From positions 93,789-157,788 of the IMG/VR virus record IMGVR_UViG_3300022839_000007: a DNA stretch of 64,000 nucleotides. One strand, 5' to 3'. The notes beneath the pieces were generated by a model, which ran no database searches, was not told where the DNA came from, and was given only the letters and a program-made list of their open reading frames with translations. Origin of the DNA: a virus. The position numbers and the translations under genes are program-made. Shown piece by piece: positions 8,018 through 15,892 of this stretch. The stretch's first letter is position 1; the number at the start of each line of letters is the position of its first letter.

Positions 8018-9094
8018 TTACCAACTAAACAAATTGCTAAATGTATTATGACGTTTAGTACTTTCTAAGTCGTAGTTTAGCACACCAATTAAGTTGTCTA
8101 ATTTATTATCAATAATTACTTCTTCCATTGCACTGTCGTCAAATGGCAATTCCTTAAACCATGCCGGCATACGCATTTCGTCAGTAGGATATGCAACGCT
8201 AGTAAATCCCAACGGATTAGCTTTAACTTTACAAACGATTACTTTCATTCCGTCGACAATTTCTTGAGAATAACGATCGCCGTTCATTCTTTTAAGTGTG
8301 TTCCAGTTAATGCTTGCTCTAACATGTCCTGGCATGTTTGCCTTGCCTTGTTTTTCTTCCAGTCGCTGATAGTGCAAAATATTGTTTGCACGTTTAGGAG
8401 ATCCCTTTTCGTATCCAGGCCGATCTTTAAATTCTTTACGAAATTCAGTGATTGCATCTAGAATATCACTCTCGTTGGCTTTTTGTAAAACCATCATCAA
8501 TAAAGTGCTAAGGAAAGTTTGCATAAACAAAGGAGTGTCCGATCTCTTGAGATCTAACCCCATAGCTTTAACTTTACCGGGTTTTCCGTCGACGTCTTTT
8601 CTATGTCCTTCAACATCAATAACCAGTGCAGCATATCGTTTTTTAGTAATGAACAACCCGGTTTCTGCAACAATTTCTCGTCCAGCTGCAATAACGTCGG
8701 ACCTAGACTTAGGGCAATGAAATGCTTGTGCCATAAATTTTTCAAACGTTGTATTTGCTTGATCAGCAACTTGATCATATAGTTTAATGGCGTTTTCTTT
8801 ATTCCACGGAACTTTTCCTGCTGCTACATCGTCTTTTATCATCGGCCATGCACTGAAATATACCGAGTTATGTATTAGGATGTTGTTAGCAAAGAACCAG
8901 GGCTGGTCGCTATTTTTCATTCCTATATCATATACATATTCGTCGTTGGCTTTTCGAACTTTAGTAACTCTTTTAACTTTGCTTCGAGATAGACTTAGTT
9001 TTTTAGATCCAACCTCATTGAGAAATTCCTTTACTGCAAAAGCAACTTCCTCTTTAGTTGTTGCTGATAATATCTTGATTAAGTTATCTTTCAT
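8018..9094 (-). CDS. 43: DNA polymerase gp43, C-terminal piece, starting with a C-intein
   Basis: A 358-residue product. Residues 1-76 are the C-terminal half of a split intein: the block F-like EYVYDIGMKN is followed by block G NNILIHN, with Ser77 as the +1 residue. From residue 77 it is a B-family polymerase just after motif C (SVYFSAWPMI), through KKRYAALVIDV and LKRSDTPLF (the KKRY and thumb region), to the C-terminal FSNLFSW, which resembles the clamp-binding tail of gp43. It cannot be a working polymerase alone. It should be joined by protein trans-splicing to the piece ending in YGDTDS at 9560. The start has only a weak ribosome site. Confidence 0.88.
   Translation of the reverse strand: MKDNLIKILSATTKEEVAFAVKEFLNEVGSKKLSLSRSKVKRVTKVRKANDEYVYDIGMKNSDQPWFFANNILIHNSVYFSAWPMIKDDVAAGKVPWNKENAIKLYDQVADQANTTFEKFMAQAFHCPKSRSDVIAAGREIVAETGLFITKKRYAALVIDVEGHRKDVDGKPGKVKAMGLDLKRSDTPLFMQTFLSTLLMMVLQKANESDILDAITEFRKEFKDRPGYEKGSPKRANNILHYQRLEEKQGKANMPGHVRASINWNTLKRMNGDRYSQEIVDGMKVIVCKVKANPLGFTSVAYPTDEMRMPAWFKELPFDDSAMEEVIIDNKLDNLIGVLNYDLESTKRHNTFSNLFSW
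8867..9094 (-). other. C-terminal half of a split intein (IntC)
   Basis: This codes for 76 residues ending in the canonical His-Asn (LIHN), followed by Ser as first extein residue. The FANNILIHN block and the preceding EYVYDIGM strand match intein blocks G and F. There is no endonuclease domain. Confidence 0.88.
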
Positions 9095-9128
9095 TCATTC
9101 TACCATTTTAATATCTGTTGTTCTACTA

Positions 9129-9158
9129 GGTTAGTATTTGCTGTGTAGTGGACTAACC
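9129..9158. other. Hairpin between the two split-intein genes
   Basis: A 7-bp inverted repeat (GGTTAGT/ACTAACC) with a 16-nt loop sits in the 109-nt gap that separates the intein halves. On the plus strand it is followed by CGCTTTTTT, on the minus strand by no T-run. It could be a remnant of a lost endonuclease insert or an RNA-stability element. The rest of the gap shows nothing else. Confidence 0.35.
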
Positions 9159-9203
9159 CGCTTTTTTGCCGTTACGTTTGATTGTTTAATAATAAAATTT
9201 AAA

Positions 9204-9560
9204 TCATACCTGATAAATGTTAAGTGTTATTATAATGTCGTCTTCATTAATTTCCAGAGGCTTAACTTCTATTAATTCGCCATTGCGTTCGATCATTACT
9301 GAATGATCTTCGGTTACGATAACTATATTGCCTTCTGAATCCTCGATTTCGTATAAGTCTTTGGAGACTTTGTGGCGATACACATAATTAATATGTCCCA
9401 TATATGGTTCGTCTCTTTCTTTATCGTATGACATTACCATTACATCGTCGTCGTGTGCGTATTCCTTATCTCCGTTGTTGGTTTTAATTTCCAGTCTATT
9501 GAATAAGCTTTCGATAGTCATATTTCCTATTGAGGTCTCGATTAGTGAATTTGCTTCACA
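9204..9560 (-). other. N-terminal half of a split intein (IntN) at polymerase motif C
   Basis: 118 residues starting with the nucleophile Cys directly after YGDTDS. Block A is CEANSLIETSIGN and block B contains TEDHSVMI. The insertion point, inside the polymerase active-site motif, is a known hot spot for inteins in B-family polymerases. The partner half is at 8867-9094. Confidence 0.88.
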
Positions 9561-10175
9561 AGAATCTGTATCTCCGTAGATTACAGCTTTTCCTACATGA
9601 TCGTATTCGCCTGTAATAATTTTATTAACTTCGGCACTCATATGCTTAACAATCTGCCTACCACTAAGAGTAGTACTCTGTCCAATTCTTTTATCAAAGA
9701 ATCTGCATCCTGGGTTTAAGATAGCACCATACACATTGATGTTCAGTTAGAATCGTTAATTCCAACCCGCCTTGCGGCTGCTGCATGTTACCATGCAGAT
9801 CAGACTATATCACCATCTGTGTTAACACAGATGTTCCCCGTTTCCACTCACTTGAGTGTACGTCTTTCGACTAGTCGTTGAACCTTCCTAACGCATTAGG
9901 CTTGGCTGCTGATTGTCCTTATTGGAGTTTCCAGCAATTAGAGGAATTATTCGACCATTGTTGCCAATGGAAGTCGCAGTACTTTACGAGTTTAGGTTAA
10001 TCTTCTTGACTAGTTGGCGTTTATCCCAAAACGTTATTTGATCTAGTATGTAGTCCTTGTCATTAGAAACGACCTTGTTATCCTTGATTTTTAAATTATG
10101 ATTATCAAGGTACAGCGCAATCTTTTTTGGATCAGCGTCGCTAATTAGTTGTTTAAGTTTTTTAATATCTATCAT
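9204..10175 (-). CDS. 43: DNA polymerase gp43, middle piece (motifs B and C) with N-intein; interrupted by a group I intron
   Basis: Two exons, 10175-9986 and 9733-9204, joined after intron removal. Exon 1 starts at an ATG behind AAAGGAG and reads to FWDKRQLVKKINLNS. Splicing restores Leu (T from exon 1 plus TG from exon 2) to give the polymerase motif B KKINLNSLYGA. Exon 2 continues through CRFFDKRIGQS to motif C YGDTDS. Cys59 of exon 2 (at 9560) then begins the N-intein, CEANSLIETSIGNMTIESLF, with a block-B-like TEDHSV, ending in a stop at 9204. The extein part is only about 121 residues, so the product works only after trans-splicing to the 9094-8018 product and pairing with the 12073-10235 product. 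Confidence 0.88.
9734..9985 (-). ncRNA. Group I self-splicing intron (252 nt, no ORF) in DNA polymerase motif B
   Basis: The minus-strand RNA has the group I core elements in order: P (AATTGCTGGAAACTCC), Q (AATCAGCAGCCAAGCC), R (GTTCAACGACTAG) and S (GATATAGTCTGA). The 5' exon ends ...CTCG-T, and the intron contains GCGA, which pairs with TCGT and leaves the required U.G wobble at the splice site (P1). The intron's last base is G (9734). Removing 9985-9734 fuses the frames and recreates NSLYGA, which fixes both splice sites. Several extra hairpins suggest subgroup IA. It carries no endonuclease gene. Confidence 0.93.
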
Positions 10176-10234
10176 TGGTATTCTCCTTTAAATATCTAAA
10201 AAGATACGGTTCATTTTTTCTCTCCGGAGATAGT

Positions 10235-12073
10235 TCATTTATCATTTATTGTATACTTTTTAATATCTTCAGCTAACGTAGGATCAATATTAATGCCAGA
10301 ATTAAGTTCTGTCCATAGCTCTAGCATACCCTGAAGCTCTTTACGCTCGCTGTACCATCTCTTAAGAAGTCCGGGAATTACTGCTTCAAATTCGTGTGTG
10401 AATATAGTTCCGTTCGCACTAAGCATCCACGGAGTATTACTATCAAAAATCATATTATAAATTTCAGCAGCACTAAGCACGTCTTGACGCCCGTCTTCCC
10501 AATTGACGTGTAATGCAATGTCTTTACGTTGTTCCATTACAGCTTCGTATTCTTCAGTAGCAAATCTTCCTTCCCAACTTGCAGCAAAACTCATTTTCTT
10601 AAGAGTTATATCGTCGTGTACTCGTGCTTCGCTAATATGTGGAACAATTTGTCCTATGATACTTTCTGGTGCCATATTCATGCTACGAATCACACTAGGA
10701 TACAATGAGTTAAGATCCATACTACCTATCCATTCGTGTAATCCCTTTTTAGGAACCGCGACATATGCACCAGCAGCTTGTGTACTATCGCCGTTATTTT
10801 TTCTATTAGGAACTTGCATACCTCTTCGATGTGCTTCGTTGATAATTGCTTGTTCAGTTAGTGCTACTGCACCTGCAGTAGTTTGTAGTAATACTGTATT
10901 TTCGTGAGCAAGGACGTTTGCTAAATCAATAAATTTTAGTTTTTTATCTAATTTATCTAGTAACGCAACGTCTTGTCTATTATATTCAATAAATTTTTCA
11001 AAATCATTATTGTATAACTGATCCAATGTACCTTCGTATATTGTTTTGTTCTCGCCTACTTCCATCTCTCCAATTGCATCAAGTCGATAGCTATGACGTT
11101 CCTCGTAAGTGTATTTGCGATATAAGTTAAGATAATCAAGATGTACTCTTCCGATAGTATCGTAGGTTATGCTAGTTTTTCCGTATTTTTCAAACTCGCG
11201 TTTTTTAGGCAATTGCCCCCATAAACAGAAGCGTCTAGTATCGTCATTGCTCAATACACGTTTGATACGATTAACAGTATAAGGAACGTCGTACCCTTCG
11301 GAATTCCATCCACTATGTACATCGGCATCTTCAATTAAGTCTAGAAACATCTGTAACATAGCACGTTCGCCATTACCTTCTGAATCGTTAGGAAACAATA
11401 TACATTCTTCGCCCCATCGTTCCTTACATATTGCTTGTGCTTTTTCAAACGGTAATCCTTTAGGAGGCATAGCAACTGTAACTAATAAATCTAACCATTG
11501 CAAGTATACAGTAATAGCAGTAATTGGCATAAATGGATCGTCAGTTGGTGCAAAGCCTCTGCCGGCTTTTAAGTAATCACACCCTGAAATTTGCTTCCAC
11601 TTTTTTTCTTTGTGGTTCCATACTTCGTATAGATGCGCATCGGTAATACGCGAAAGTGCATCGACATTTGTATCAATATCTATAACTGTTGACTTTTTTC
11701 TAATTTTTACCTTGTAATCCCTAGGGTACTCAAACGGATCAAAGTCAGTTTCGATATCCCAAAATGCTACATTAAGTTTAGGAGCATCCTGATTAAGATA
11801 GTGTTCGCTTAGGCATTGAAATATTGGATTTACATCAGACTCAAATAATACGTTGCCTTTGTTAATAGCAACTTCTTTTCTATAATCTTTTGTATTTTTA
11901 CACACAATACGGCTTAGAGTGTCTCCAAAAATACTCTTGTACTTTCCTCTAGCGTCTTTGTAATAAAATGTATATTTTGCTTGGTATTCTTGATAAATTC
12001 GTTTACCTTCCTTGCGTTCGACTATGTTAATAGTATCGCTGTCCCGGTTAAAGAAGCTGTCAATGTAGGGCAT
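10235..12073 (-). CDS. 43: DNA polymerase gp43, N-terminal piece (exonuclease and motif A)
   Basis: About 612 residues from the ATG at 12073, set by the AAGGAGAG ribosome site. It has the 3'-5' exonuclease motifs FWDIETD (Exo I), GWNSEGYDVPY (Exo II) and YNRQDVALLDK (Exo III), then polymerase motif A, MDLNSLYPSVIR. It stops after LAEDIKKYTINDK, between motifs A and B, and a new start with its own ribosome site follows 60 nt later. The break is therefore a true gene split, like the gp43A/gp43B split reported in some Aeromonas T4-like phages. The downstream 60-nt spacer shows no intein or intron sequence. Confidence 0.92.
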   Translation of the reverse strand: MPYIDSFFNRDSDTINIVERKEGKRIYQEYQAKYTFYYKDARGKYKSIFGDTLSRIVCKNTKDYRKEVAINKGNVLFESDVNPIFQCLSEHYLNQDAPKLNVAFWDIETDFDPFEYPRDYKVKIRKKSTVIDIDTNVDALSRITDAHLYEVWNHKEKKWKQISGCDYLKAGRGFAPTDDPFMPITAITVYLQWLDLLVTVAMPPKGLPFEKAQAICKERWGEECILFPNDSEGNGERAMLQMFLDLIEDADVHSGWNSEGYDVPYTVNRIKRVLSNDDTRRFCLWGQLPKKREFEKYGKTSITYDTIGRVHLDYLNLYRKYTYEERHSYRLDAIGEMEVGENKTIYEGTLDQLYNNDFEKFIEYNRQDVALLDKLDKKLKFIDLANVLAHENTVLLQTTAGAVALTEQAIINEAHRRGMQVPNRKNNGDSTQAAGAYVAVPKKGLHEWIGSMDLNSLYPSVIRSMNMAPESIIGQIVPHISEARVHDDITLKKMSFAASWEGRFATEEYEAVMEQRKDIALHVNWEDGRQDVLSAAEIYNMIFDSNTPWMLSANGTIFTHEFEAVIPGLLKRWYSERKELQGMLELWTELNSGINIDPTLAEDIKKYTINDK

Positions 12074-12114
12074 CGGGGTCTCTCCTTGCAACTTGTGGCT
12101 TGCTTACCGTGGTA

Positions 12115-12133
12115 TTGCTCGTAAAGTGAGCAA
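12115..12133 (-). promoter_or_regulatory. Hairpin in the gp43 leader
   Basis: A 6-bp stem (TTGCTC/GAGCAA) with a 7-nt loop lies about 40 nt upstream of the polymerase ATG. T4 gp43 represses its own mRNA through a leader hairpin. Whether this one does so is unknown, as it is further from the start than the T4 operator. Confidence 0.3.
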
Positions 12134-12136
12134 GTC

Positions 12137-12352
12137 TTATAACAACAACCCTGCTATATAGATAAGAGTTAGTCCTGAATTAAGAACTATTAAACTTTTT
12201 TCTTTCCATAGTATTCCTATTAGTATCCACAAACTGTTTGATCCTATGAATGCAAATATATAATACGGATAGATATTAAATGCTGCAAGACTAGCAGCAA
12301 TTAGTAATGCTGCGGTGCTAATCCATGCTAGCCATTGATAAGGTTTATTCAT
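12137..12352 (-). CDS. Small integral membrane protein
   Basis: 71 residues, almost entirely hydrophobic, with about three predicted membrane segments (WISTAALLIAASLAAF, YIFAFIGSNSLWILIGIL, SLIVLNSGLTLIYIAGLL). The start overlaps the stop of the upstream gene (ATGA). I do not recognise the family; a small transporter half is possible but unsupported. Confidence 0.65.
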   Translation of the reverse strand: MNKPYQWLAWISTAALLIAASLAAFNIYPYYIFAFIGSNSLWILIGILWKEKSLIVLNSGLTLIYIAGLLL

Positions 12353-12588
12353 TTGTTTTTCTTTAACATGTATATTGTAATTTTAGGATCGGTTATAACT
12401 AGTAAATCTTGTGGATACTTTTTATCTACGTGTTGCCTGCCTACTTCGATTACATTAATCATTTTATTGTTTATTTTTTTAACAATGCCAATAATCATAT
12501 TATTGTGTTTAGGATAGGCAACTATATCACCTAGCTTAATTATTTTATTTAAAATGTCACAATGTTCAGTAATAACAATATTAGTCAT
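12349..12588 (-). CDS. Small hypothetical beta-rich protein
   Basis: 79 residues from the ATG at 12588, which overlaps the end of the dsbA-like gene; an upstream in-frame start would lie inside that gene. The core alternates short strands (KLGDIVAYPKHNNMIIGIVKKI, broken here by turns), suggesting a small SH3-like barrel. Function unknown. It is the middle gene of a three-gene coupled unit. Confidence 0.6.
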   Translation of the reverse strand: MTNIVITEHCDILNKIIKLGDIVAYPKHNNMIIGIVKKINNKMINVIEVGRQHVDKKYPQDLLVITDPKITIYMLKKNK

Positions 12589-12847
12589 CGTTATCATACC
12601 CAATAGTAGCAATAATAGTTTCGAGGTCTTCAAATTCGTCATTCAAACGACTCCAGTCGCGATTTTTTGCAACTTTAATAGCTTTATTAATAATACTAGG
12701 TTTTACGTTTAGTTCTTCTGCAACTGCTTTCACGGTTTCTTTTAATCCGCCCTGCAAATCTTCAATTTCTTGTAGTACAGTTACGCCTTCTTTAACAAGC
12801 CTCTCTAGTTTGGCTTTTTCTTCTTGGCCATAGGTACGGTCGCTCAT
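12581..12847 (-). CDS. dsbA: DsbA-like double-stranded DNA-binding protein
   Basis: 88 residues, the size of T4 DsbA. After an N-terminal helix, the LKETVKAVAEELNVKPSIIN segment matches the DsbA pattern of a helix, then an E-L-G/N-V-x-P turn, then KAIKVAKNRDW and an acidic tail. T4 DsbA binds double-stranded DNA near late promoters and assists late transcription. Assignment is by pattern similarity. A consensus sigma-70 promoter lies just upstream. Confidence 0.6.
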   Translation of the reverse strand: MSDRTYGQEEKAKLERLVKEGVTVLQEIEDLQGGLKETVKAVAEELNVKPSIINKAIKVAKNRDWSRLNDEFEDLETIIATIGYDNDD

Positions 12848-12877
12848 GTATTATCCCTTTTTGTTATTGTTAATTAT

Positions 12878-12906
12878 ATTATATTGTATTATTTAATTTT
12901 TGTCAA
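12878..12906 (-). promoter_or_regulatory. Consensus sigma-70 promoter
   Basis: Perfect TTGACA (12906-12901), 17-nt spacer and TATAAT (12883-12878) on the minus strand, about 30 nt before the dsbA-like gene. Confidence 0.85.
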
Positions 12907-12910
12907 CGTA

Positions 12911-13510
12911 TTATTTGACAAACGCACCAATTCTACCATGTACATCAGGGTATTCTCGGTATCTATATCCAGTTGGCGGAATAGTTGCTTCGCCTTCCCA
13001 TACTGGAATAAAATGGTTTATATTACCGTCAAAATCCTCGTTGCGACGTAGATGTATCTCAATGAGATTGTCTCCAATAAATTCGCAATTAATCCACTGA
13101 TGACGTTGATTAAAATTTCTTAATATTTTTGGAAACGGTTTGCAAATATCATTTCTACGCCAATCTGTCCATTTTGTAAAGGTTGTAGAAGGCTTGTGTC
13201 CTTCTACACATAACATTTGACGTGAATTATAATAGTCAATGCTTAAATGTCTGCCTTCGAACCATTCACACCAAAAGTATCCTATTGGTAAATGCATAGT
13301 GCTACAGTCTATCCACACCTTTGTTGTACCAAGCCCAAGGCCTATCATATTTACACACGGACGAACAATATAGTAATTTGGTGCTGGCACATCTAGCCCA
13401 ACTGGACCCGAAATATACCCTAGCTTACGAGATAAAATAAGTTTATCCAGTACCCAAATGTTATCTGGGTCAATTGTTTCCCAAATTAAATCCTCAGCGC
13501 ACTTCTTCAT
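12911..13510 (-). CDS. Conserved phage protein, possibly ATP-grasp-like
   Basis: A 199-residue protein of a type seen in marine T4-like phages, function unknown. Notable segments are LDKLILSRKLGY, GPVGLDVPAPNYYIVRPCVN, FWCEWFEGRHLSIDYY and, near the C-terminus, WINCEFIGDNLIEIHLRRN. The last, with the earlier EW..GRHLS, recalls the final metal-binding strands of ATP-grasp enzymes (Glu...Asn), but the resemblance is weak. No clear ribosome site is seen. Confidence 0.7.
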   Translation of the reverse strand: MKKCAEDLIWETIDPDNIWVLDKLILSRKLGYISGPVGLDVPAPNYYIVRPCVNMIGLGLGTTKVWIDCSTMHLPIGYFWCEWFEGRHLSIDYYNSRQMLCVEGHKPSTTFTKWTDWRRNDICKPFPKILRNFNQRHQWINCEFIGDNLIEIHLRRNEDFDGNINHFIPVWEGEATIPPTGYRYREYPDVHGRIGAFVK

Positions 13511-13525
13511 ATTACAGAAAATAAA

Positions 13526-13861
13526 TTATTTAATTCGTTTATTAACCATACGCTCGGCCAATGAATGTTTATAAATAGTTGCTGCTTCTGATGTCATTGC
13601 AATGTTTACTTCTGATTGACCGACTTGTTCGTATTCTAGTGCATGATACACACTGCTAATGTAATCTGCTGCTTTTGTAATTTTAGCTTGTTGCCATCCT
13701 TCGATGCCTTCAGATTCGCTTACATTCTTCAGTATATTATGTAATTTAATAGAATATTTTGCAATTTTGTATAATTCTGCACGAGCCATTTGTACTTCGT
13801 GATCTTGTTCAGCTAGGTGAGCCATGTCGCCTAACCCTTCGTTTATCTTCTTTCTAGTCAT
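13526..13861 (-). CDS. Conserved helical phage protein
   Basis: 111 residues from the ATG at 13861 (TTGGAG ribosome site). Nearly all helix. The segment HEVQMARAELYKIAKYSIKL and GWQQAKITKAADYISSVYHA are a domain common at the C-terminus of small virion-associated proteins in marine phages. It begins the run of small putative head or virion genes. A late-type octamer GATAAATA lies about 20 nt upstream of the ribosome site. Confidence 0.7.
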   Translation of the reverse strand: MTRKKINEGLGDMAHLAEQDHEVQMARAELYKIAKYSIKLHNILKNVSESEGIEGWQQAKITKAADYISSVYHALEYEQVGQSEVNIAMTSEAATIYKHSLAERMVNKRIK

Positions 13862-13892
13862 CGGATTCTCCAAGATATGCTAATAAGTATAT

Positions 13893-14084
13893 TTATCGTT
13901 TTTTCTGGTGCCCAAATATATTATCGGGCATATCAAGAGCATTAACGATAGTACCGTCTTTATTTTTCTTTTGAGCAGCTTCTGGTGCTCCGTATTTTCC
14001 ACGACGTTGGGTTCCGCCCATCGGGGTTGCAATACTTGCTACTGACCCCGATGATGTCATTTCAGTAATTTCACGAATTTTCAT
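13893..14084 (-). CDS. Small putative internal head protein with capsid-targeting-like tag
   Basis: 63 residues. It begins MKIREITE, which matches a shared tag (MK[VI]xE[IV]xE) found on several neighbours and resembles the T4 internal-protein tag MKTYQEFIAE cut by the prohead protease after (I/L)xE. The remainder is small, polar and glycine-rich (SSGSVASIATPMGGTQRR), a motif common in marine phage small proteins. No enzymatic motif. Confidence 0.65.
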   Translation of the reverse strand: MKIREITEMTSSGSVASIATPMGGTQRRGKYGAPEAAQKKNKDGTIVNALDMPDNIFGHQKKR

Positions 14085-14085
14085 G

Positions 14086-14622
14086 TTATCCTACTAGCTT
14101 TCCGCCCAACGGATGTGGACCTCTTCGTTTTTTTGCAGGAGTAGGCTCGTTGCCGCGCGCATAGTCGCCATCCTTTTGTTTATACGACTCGTCTTGCATT
14201 TCCTTAGGAGACTTACTCATTAACGCCTTTGCAACCTGAGTACCGCCGTACAATATTGCCACAACTACAATTAACGGTAAACTGTATTTTCCGGCAAACA
14301 TTGCAATCTTCTGTGCAGCAGAAGATCCTAATACGTTCTTAATTAACGGAATAAGATTATCTTCGGTCATGTTTACCACGTCATTTATTGCCAATCCAGT
14401 AGCACCTATACCCACACCTGTTCCGAGACGTCCTGCGGCTGTAGCCCCGGTTGCAACGCCTCTGCCTACCATAGGCACAGCTTTTACACTTCCTATAAGT
14501 ACTCTAGCCCCAGCTTTGGCAGCCCAGGGTAATGCAACTCTTGCTCCTGCAACAACTAATGGAATAAACCAAACAACTTCGGTTATTGGATTTTTTAACT
14601 CTGTGACTTCGCTAACCTTCAT
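14086..14622 (-). CDS. Gly/Ala-rich membrane protein with capsid-targeting-like tag
   Basis: 178 residues. The start is MKVSEVTE, the shared tag. Residues about 15-100 are a Gly/Ala-rich hydrophobic stretch (VVWFIPLVVAGARVALPWAA, GRGVATGATAAGRLGTG), and about 115-135 is a second membrane segment (YSLPLIVVVAILYGGTQVA). The C-terminal tail is charged. A packaged protein with membrane segments could act on the host envelope during DNA entry; that role is inference. Confidence 0.7.
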   Translation of the reverse strand: MKVSEVTELKNPITEVVWFIPLVVAGARVALPWAAKAGARVLIGSVKAVPMVGRGVATGATAAGRLGTGVGIGATGLAINDVVNMTEDNLIPLIKNVLGSSAAQKIAMFAGKYSLPLIVVVAILYGGTQVAKALMSKSPKEMQDESYKQKDGDYARGNEPTPAKKRRGPHPLGGKLVG

Positions 14623-14807
14623 TATAGTTTCCTTAATCCTGTTATTTTAGCATCGGATCCGTATTGTGCATGTATCATCAATTTTGCAGATTGCGCGCTC
14701 TTTGCACTAACTTGAATAGAAATCCATTGAGAATAATACGGTTGGCGTACTTGTACCATTGCATCAAATAAATAAAAATTGCTGTGCTTTATTTCTCGTA
14801 GTAACAT
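14622..14807 (-). CDS. Small hypothetical protein of the tagged gene run
   Basis: 61 residues starting MLLREIK. The body (MVQVRQPYYSQWISIQVSA followed by AKLMIHAQYGSDAKI) looks like a small alpha/beta unit found in other phages as a stand-alone domain. The ATG lies 5 nt after a GATAAATA octamer, so the mRNA is probably leaderless. Confidence 0.65.
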   Translation of the reverse strand: MLLREIKHSNFYLFDAMVQVRQPYYSQWISIQVSAKSAQSAKLMIHAQYGSDAKITGLRKL

Positions 14808-14808
14808 A

Positions 14809-15372
14809 TCAATATTTATCGAAGTTAAAAAGTTTAGTAAGTTCTCTATACAACGGATCTTCCAAAGTATGTCCGCCTTCCATTATAGCCCATTCTATAT
14901 CAGTGTATCGAGGAGCAGCTTCCGAGGTTACTGTCTTAATTGCAAGCGGACCGTGTGGATGGTGAGGGTTGAGTACTACATCTTCGCCGTTCATAAGATC
15001 GCTAATATTAGCAGCTTTTCCTAATCTGTCTAATACCTGATGTAGTCTATCGGTTGGATCGTATCCATATGAATCGTATCCCTTTTTTCCGCGAACCTCT
15101 ACTCTATTCATGCCTCTTTTATTTATATGTAGGATATCGTACAGCAGTCCGCGCTCTAGTTTAATCATTACGCTTTCGGTTATTCCAAGATTAGTTAATA
15201 TATTAGAACTTGTTACTTTAGATTTTTTACCCATGATAGGCGGTCTACCGTCTTTATCTACTATATTACCAAACTTAGCAGCTTGTTTTTTGATTTCGTT
15301 TGGTCCTACATCAACCGTGGTATTAACACCCTTGACTATTCTTCCATCCTCTGCTAAATCGCTAATCTTCAT
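14809..15372 (-). CDS. Putative internal head protein with capsid-targeting-like tag
   Basis: 187 residues, beginning MKISDLAE with an LAE site like those cut by the T4 prohead protease. The next part, NTTVDVGPNEIKKQAAKFGN, with DKDGRPP after it, is a phrase I recognise from small proteins of many marine phages, where function is not known. It is followed by a compact domain with HINKRGMNRVEVRGKKG. No catalytic motif recognised. Confidence 0.7.
   Translation of the reverse strand: MKISDLAEDGRIVKGVNTTVDVGPNEIKKQAAKFGNIVDKDGRPPIMGKKSKVTSSNILTNLGITESVMIKLERGLLYDILHINKRGMNRVEVRGKKGYDSYGYDPTDRLHQVLDRLGKAANISDLMNGEDVVLNPHHPHGPLAIKTVTSEAAPRYTDIEWAIMEGGHTLEDPLYRELTKLFNFDKY
14813..14820 (-). promoter_or_regulatory. 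Late-type promoter octamer GATAAATA
   Basis: Minus-strand GATAAATA, 5 nt before the ATG at 14807. In T4 the transcription start lies about this far after the octamer, so transcription would begin at or next to the start codon. Confidence 0.6.
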
Positions 15373-15405
15373 TTTTTTCCTATCTGTTTTTAGTATTAGT
15401 TAATA

Positions 15406-15891
15406 CTACTTTGAGAATCTTCCTGCTGGACTAAATGCTTTATTTTGATCTTTAGAAAACATCCGTCTATCTTCGGAAGTCATTACTCTGCATGGACCTT
15501 GATCCGGAACCATGAATAATTTTTGAGTACTATACGGAAATAAGTTAGGACCAATTGTTGTAATCTTGTAAACTGTAAAGTTAGTTTCTGTAATTTTACT
15601 TTTTCTAATATCTTTTACAAATGAAATGCCTATATTTTTTTCATTAAATATTGCAAACGAATCATTCTCGTTCAATGATGTAATCATGTTATTTATTGGA
15701 TCTTGTGTTATTTTTTTTAACATAAACATCACAGACGCTTTATTTTCTTGGGCAATTCTCATTAACCTATCATCGACGTGATCGCCAAATATAATCATTC
15801 CATCAGGAAACTTGTACGGTAGCCGTCGTTCAGCTTCCCAGAGCTCGTTGTTGCTAGTAACATACTGTGTAATTATCTCAAATATCTTCAT
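15406..15891 (-). CDS. Hypothetical protein with capsid-targeting-like N-terminus
   Basis: 161 residues from the ATG at 15891, just after the upstream TAA; a longer frame would run through the neighbour. It begins MKIFEIITQYV, similar to the tag of adjacent genes but without a clear (I/L)xE site. The body contains LPYKFPDGMIIFGDHVDD and FSKDQNKAFSPAGRF. Function unknown. Confidence 0.65.
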   Translation of the reverse strand: MKIFEIITQYVTSNNELWEAERRLPYKFPDGMIIFGDHVDDRLMRIAQENKASVMFMLKKITQDPINNMITSLNENDSFAIFNEKNIGISFVKDIRKSKITETNFTVYKITTIGPNLFPYSTQKLFMVPDQGPCRVMTSEDRRMFSKDQNKAFSPAGRFSK

Positions 15892-15892
15892 A

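Noticed and set aside
10176-10234. An intein or intron at the gp43 first break
   Set aside because: The 60-nt gap has an ordinary stop, then a strong ribosome site and ATG; no group I core or intein blocks are present on either side.
10503-10907. Plus-strand frame of 134 codons
   Set aside because: Antisense to the polymerase exonuclease/motif A region; a by-product of codon use.
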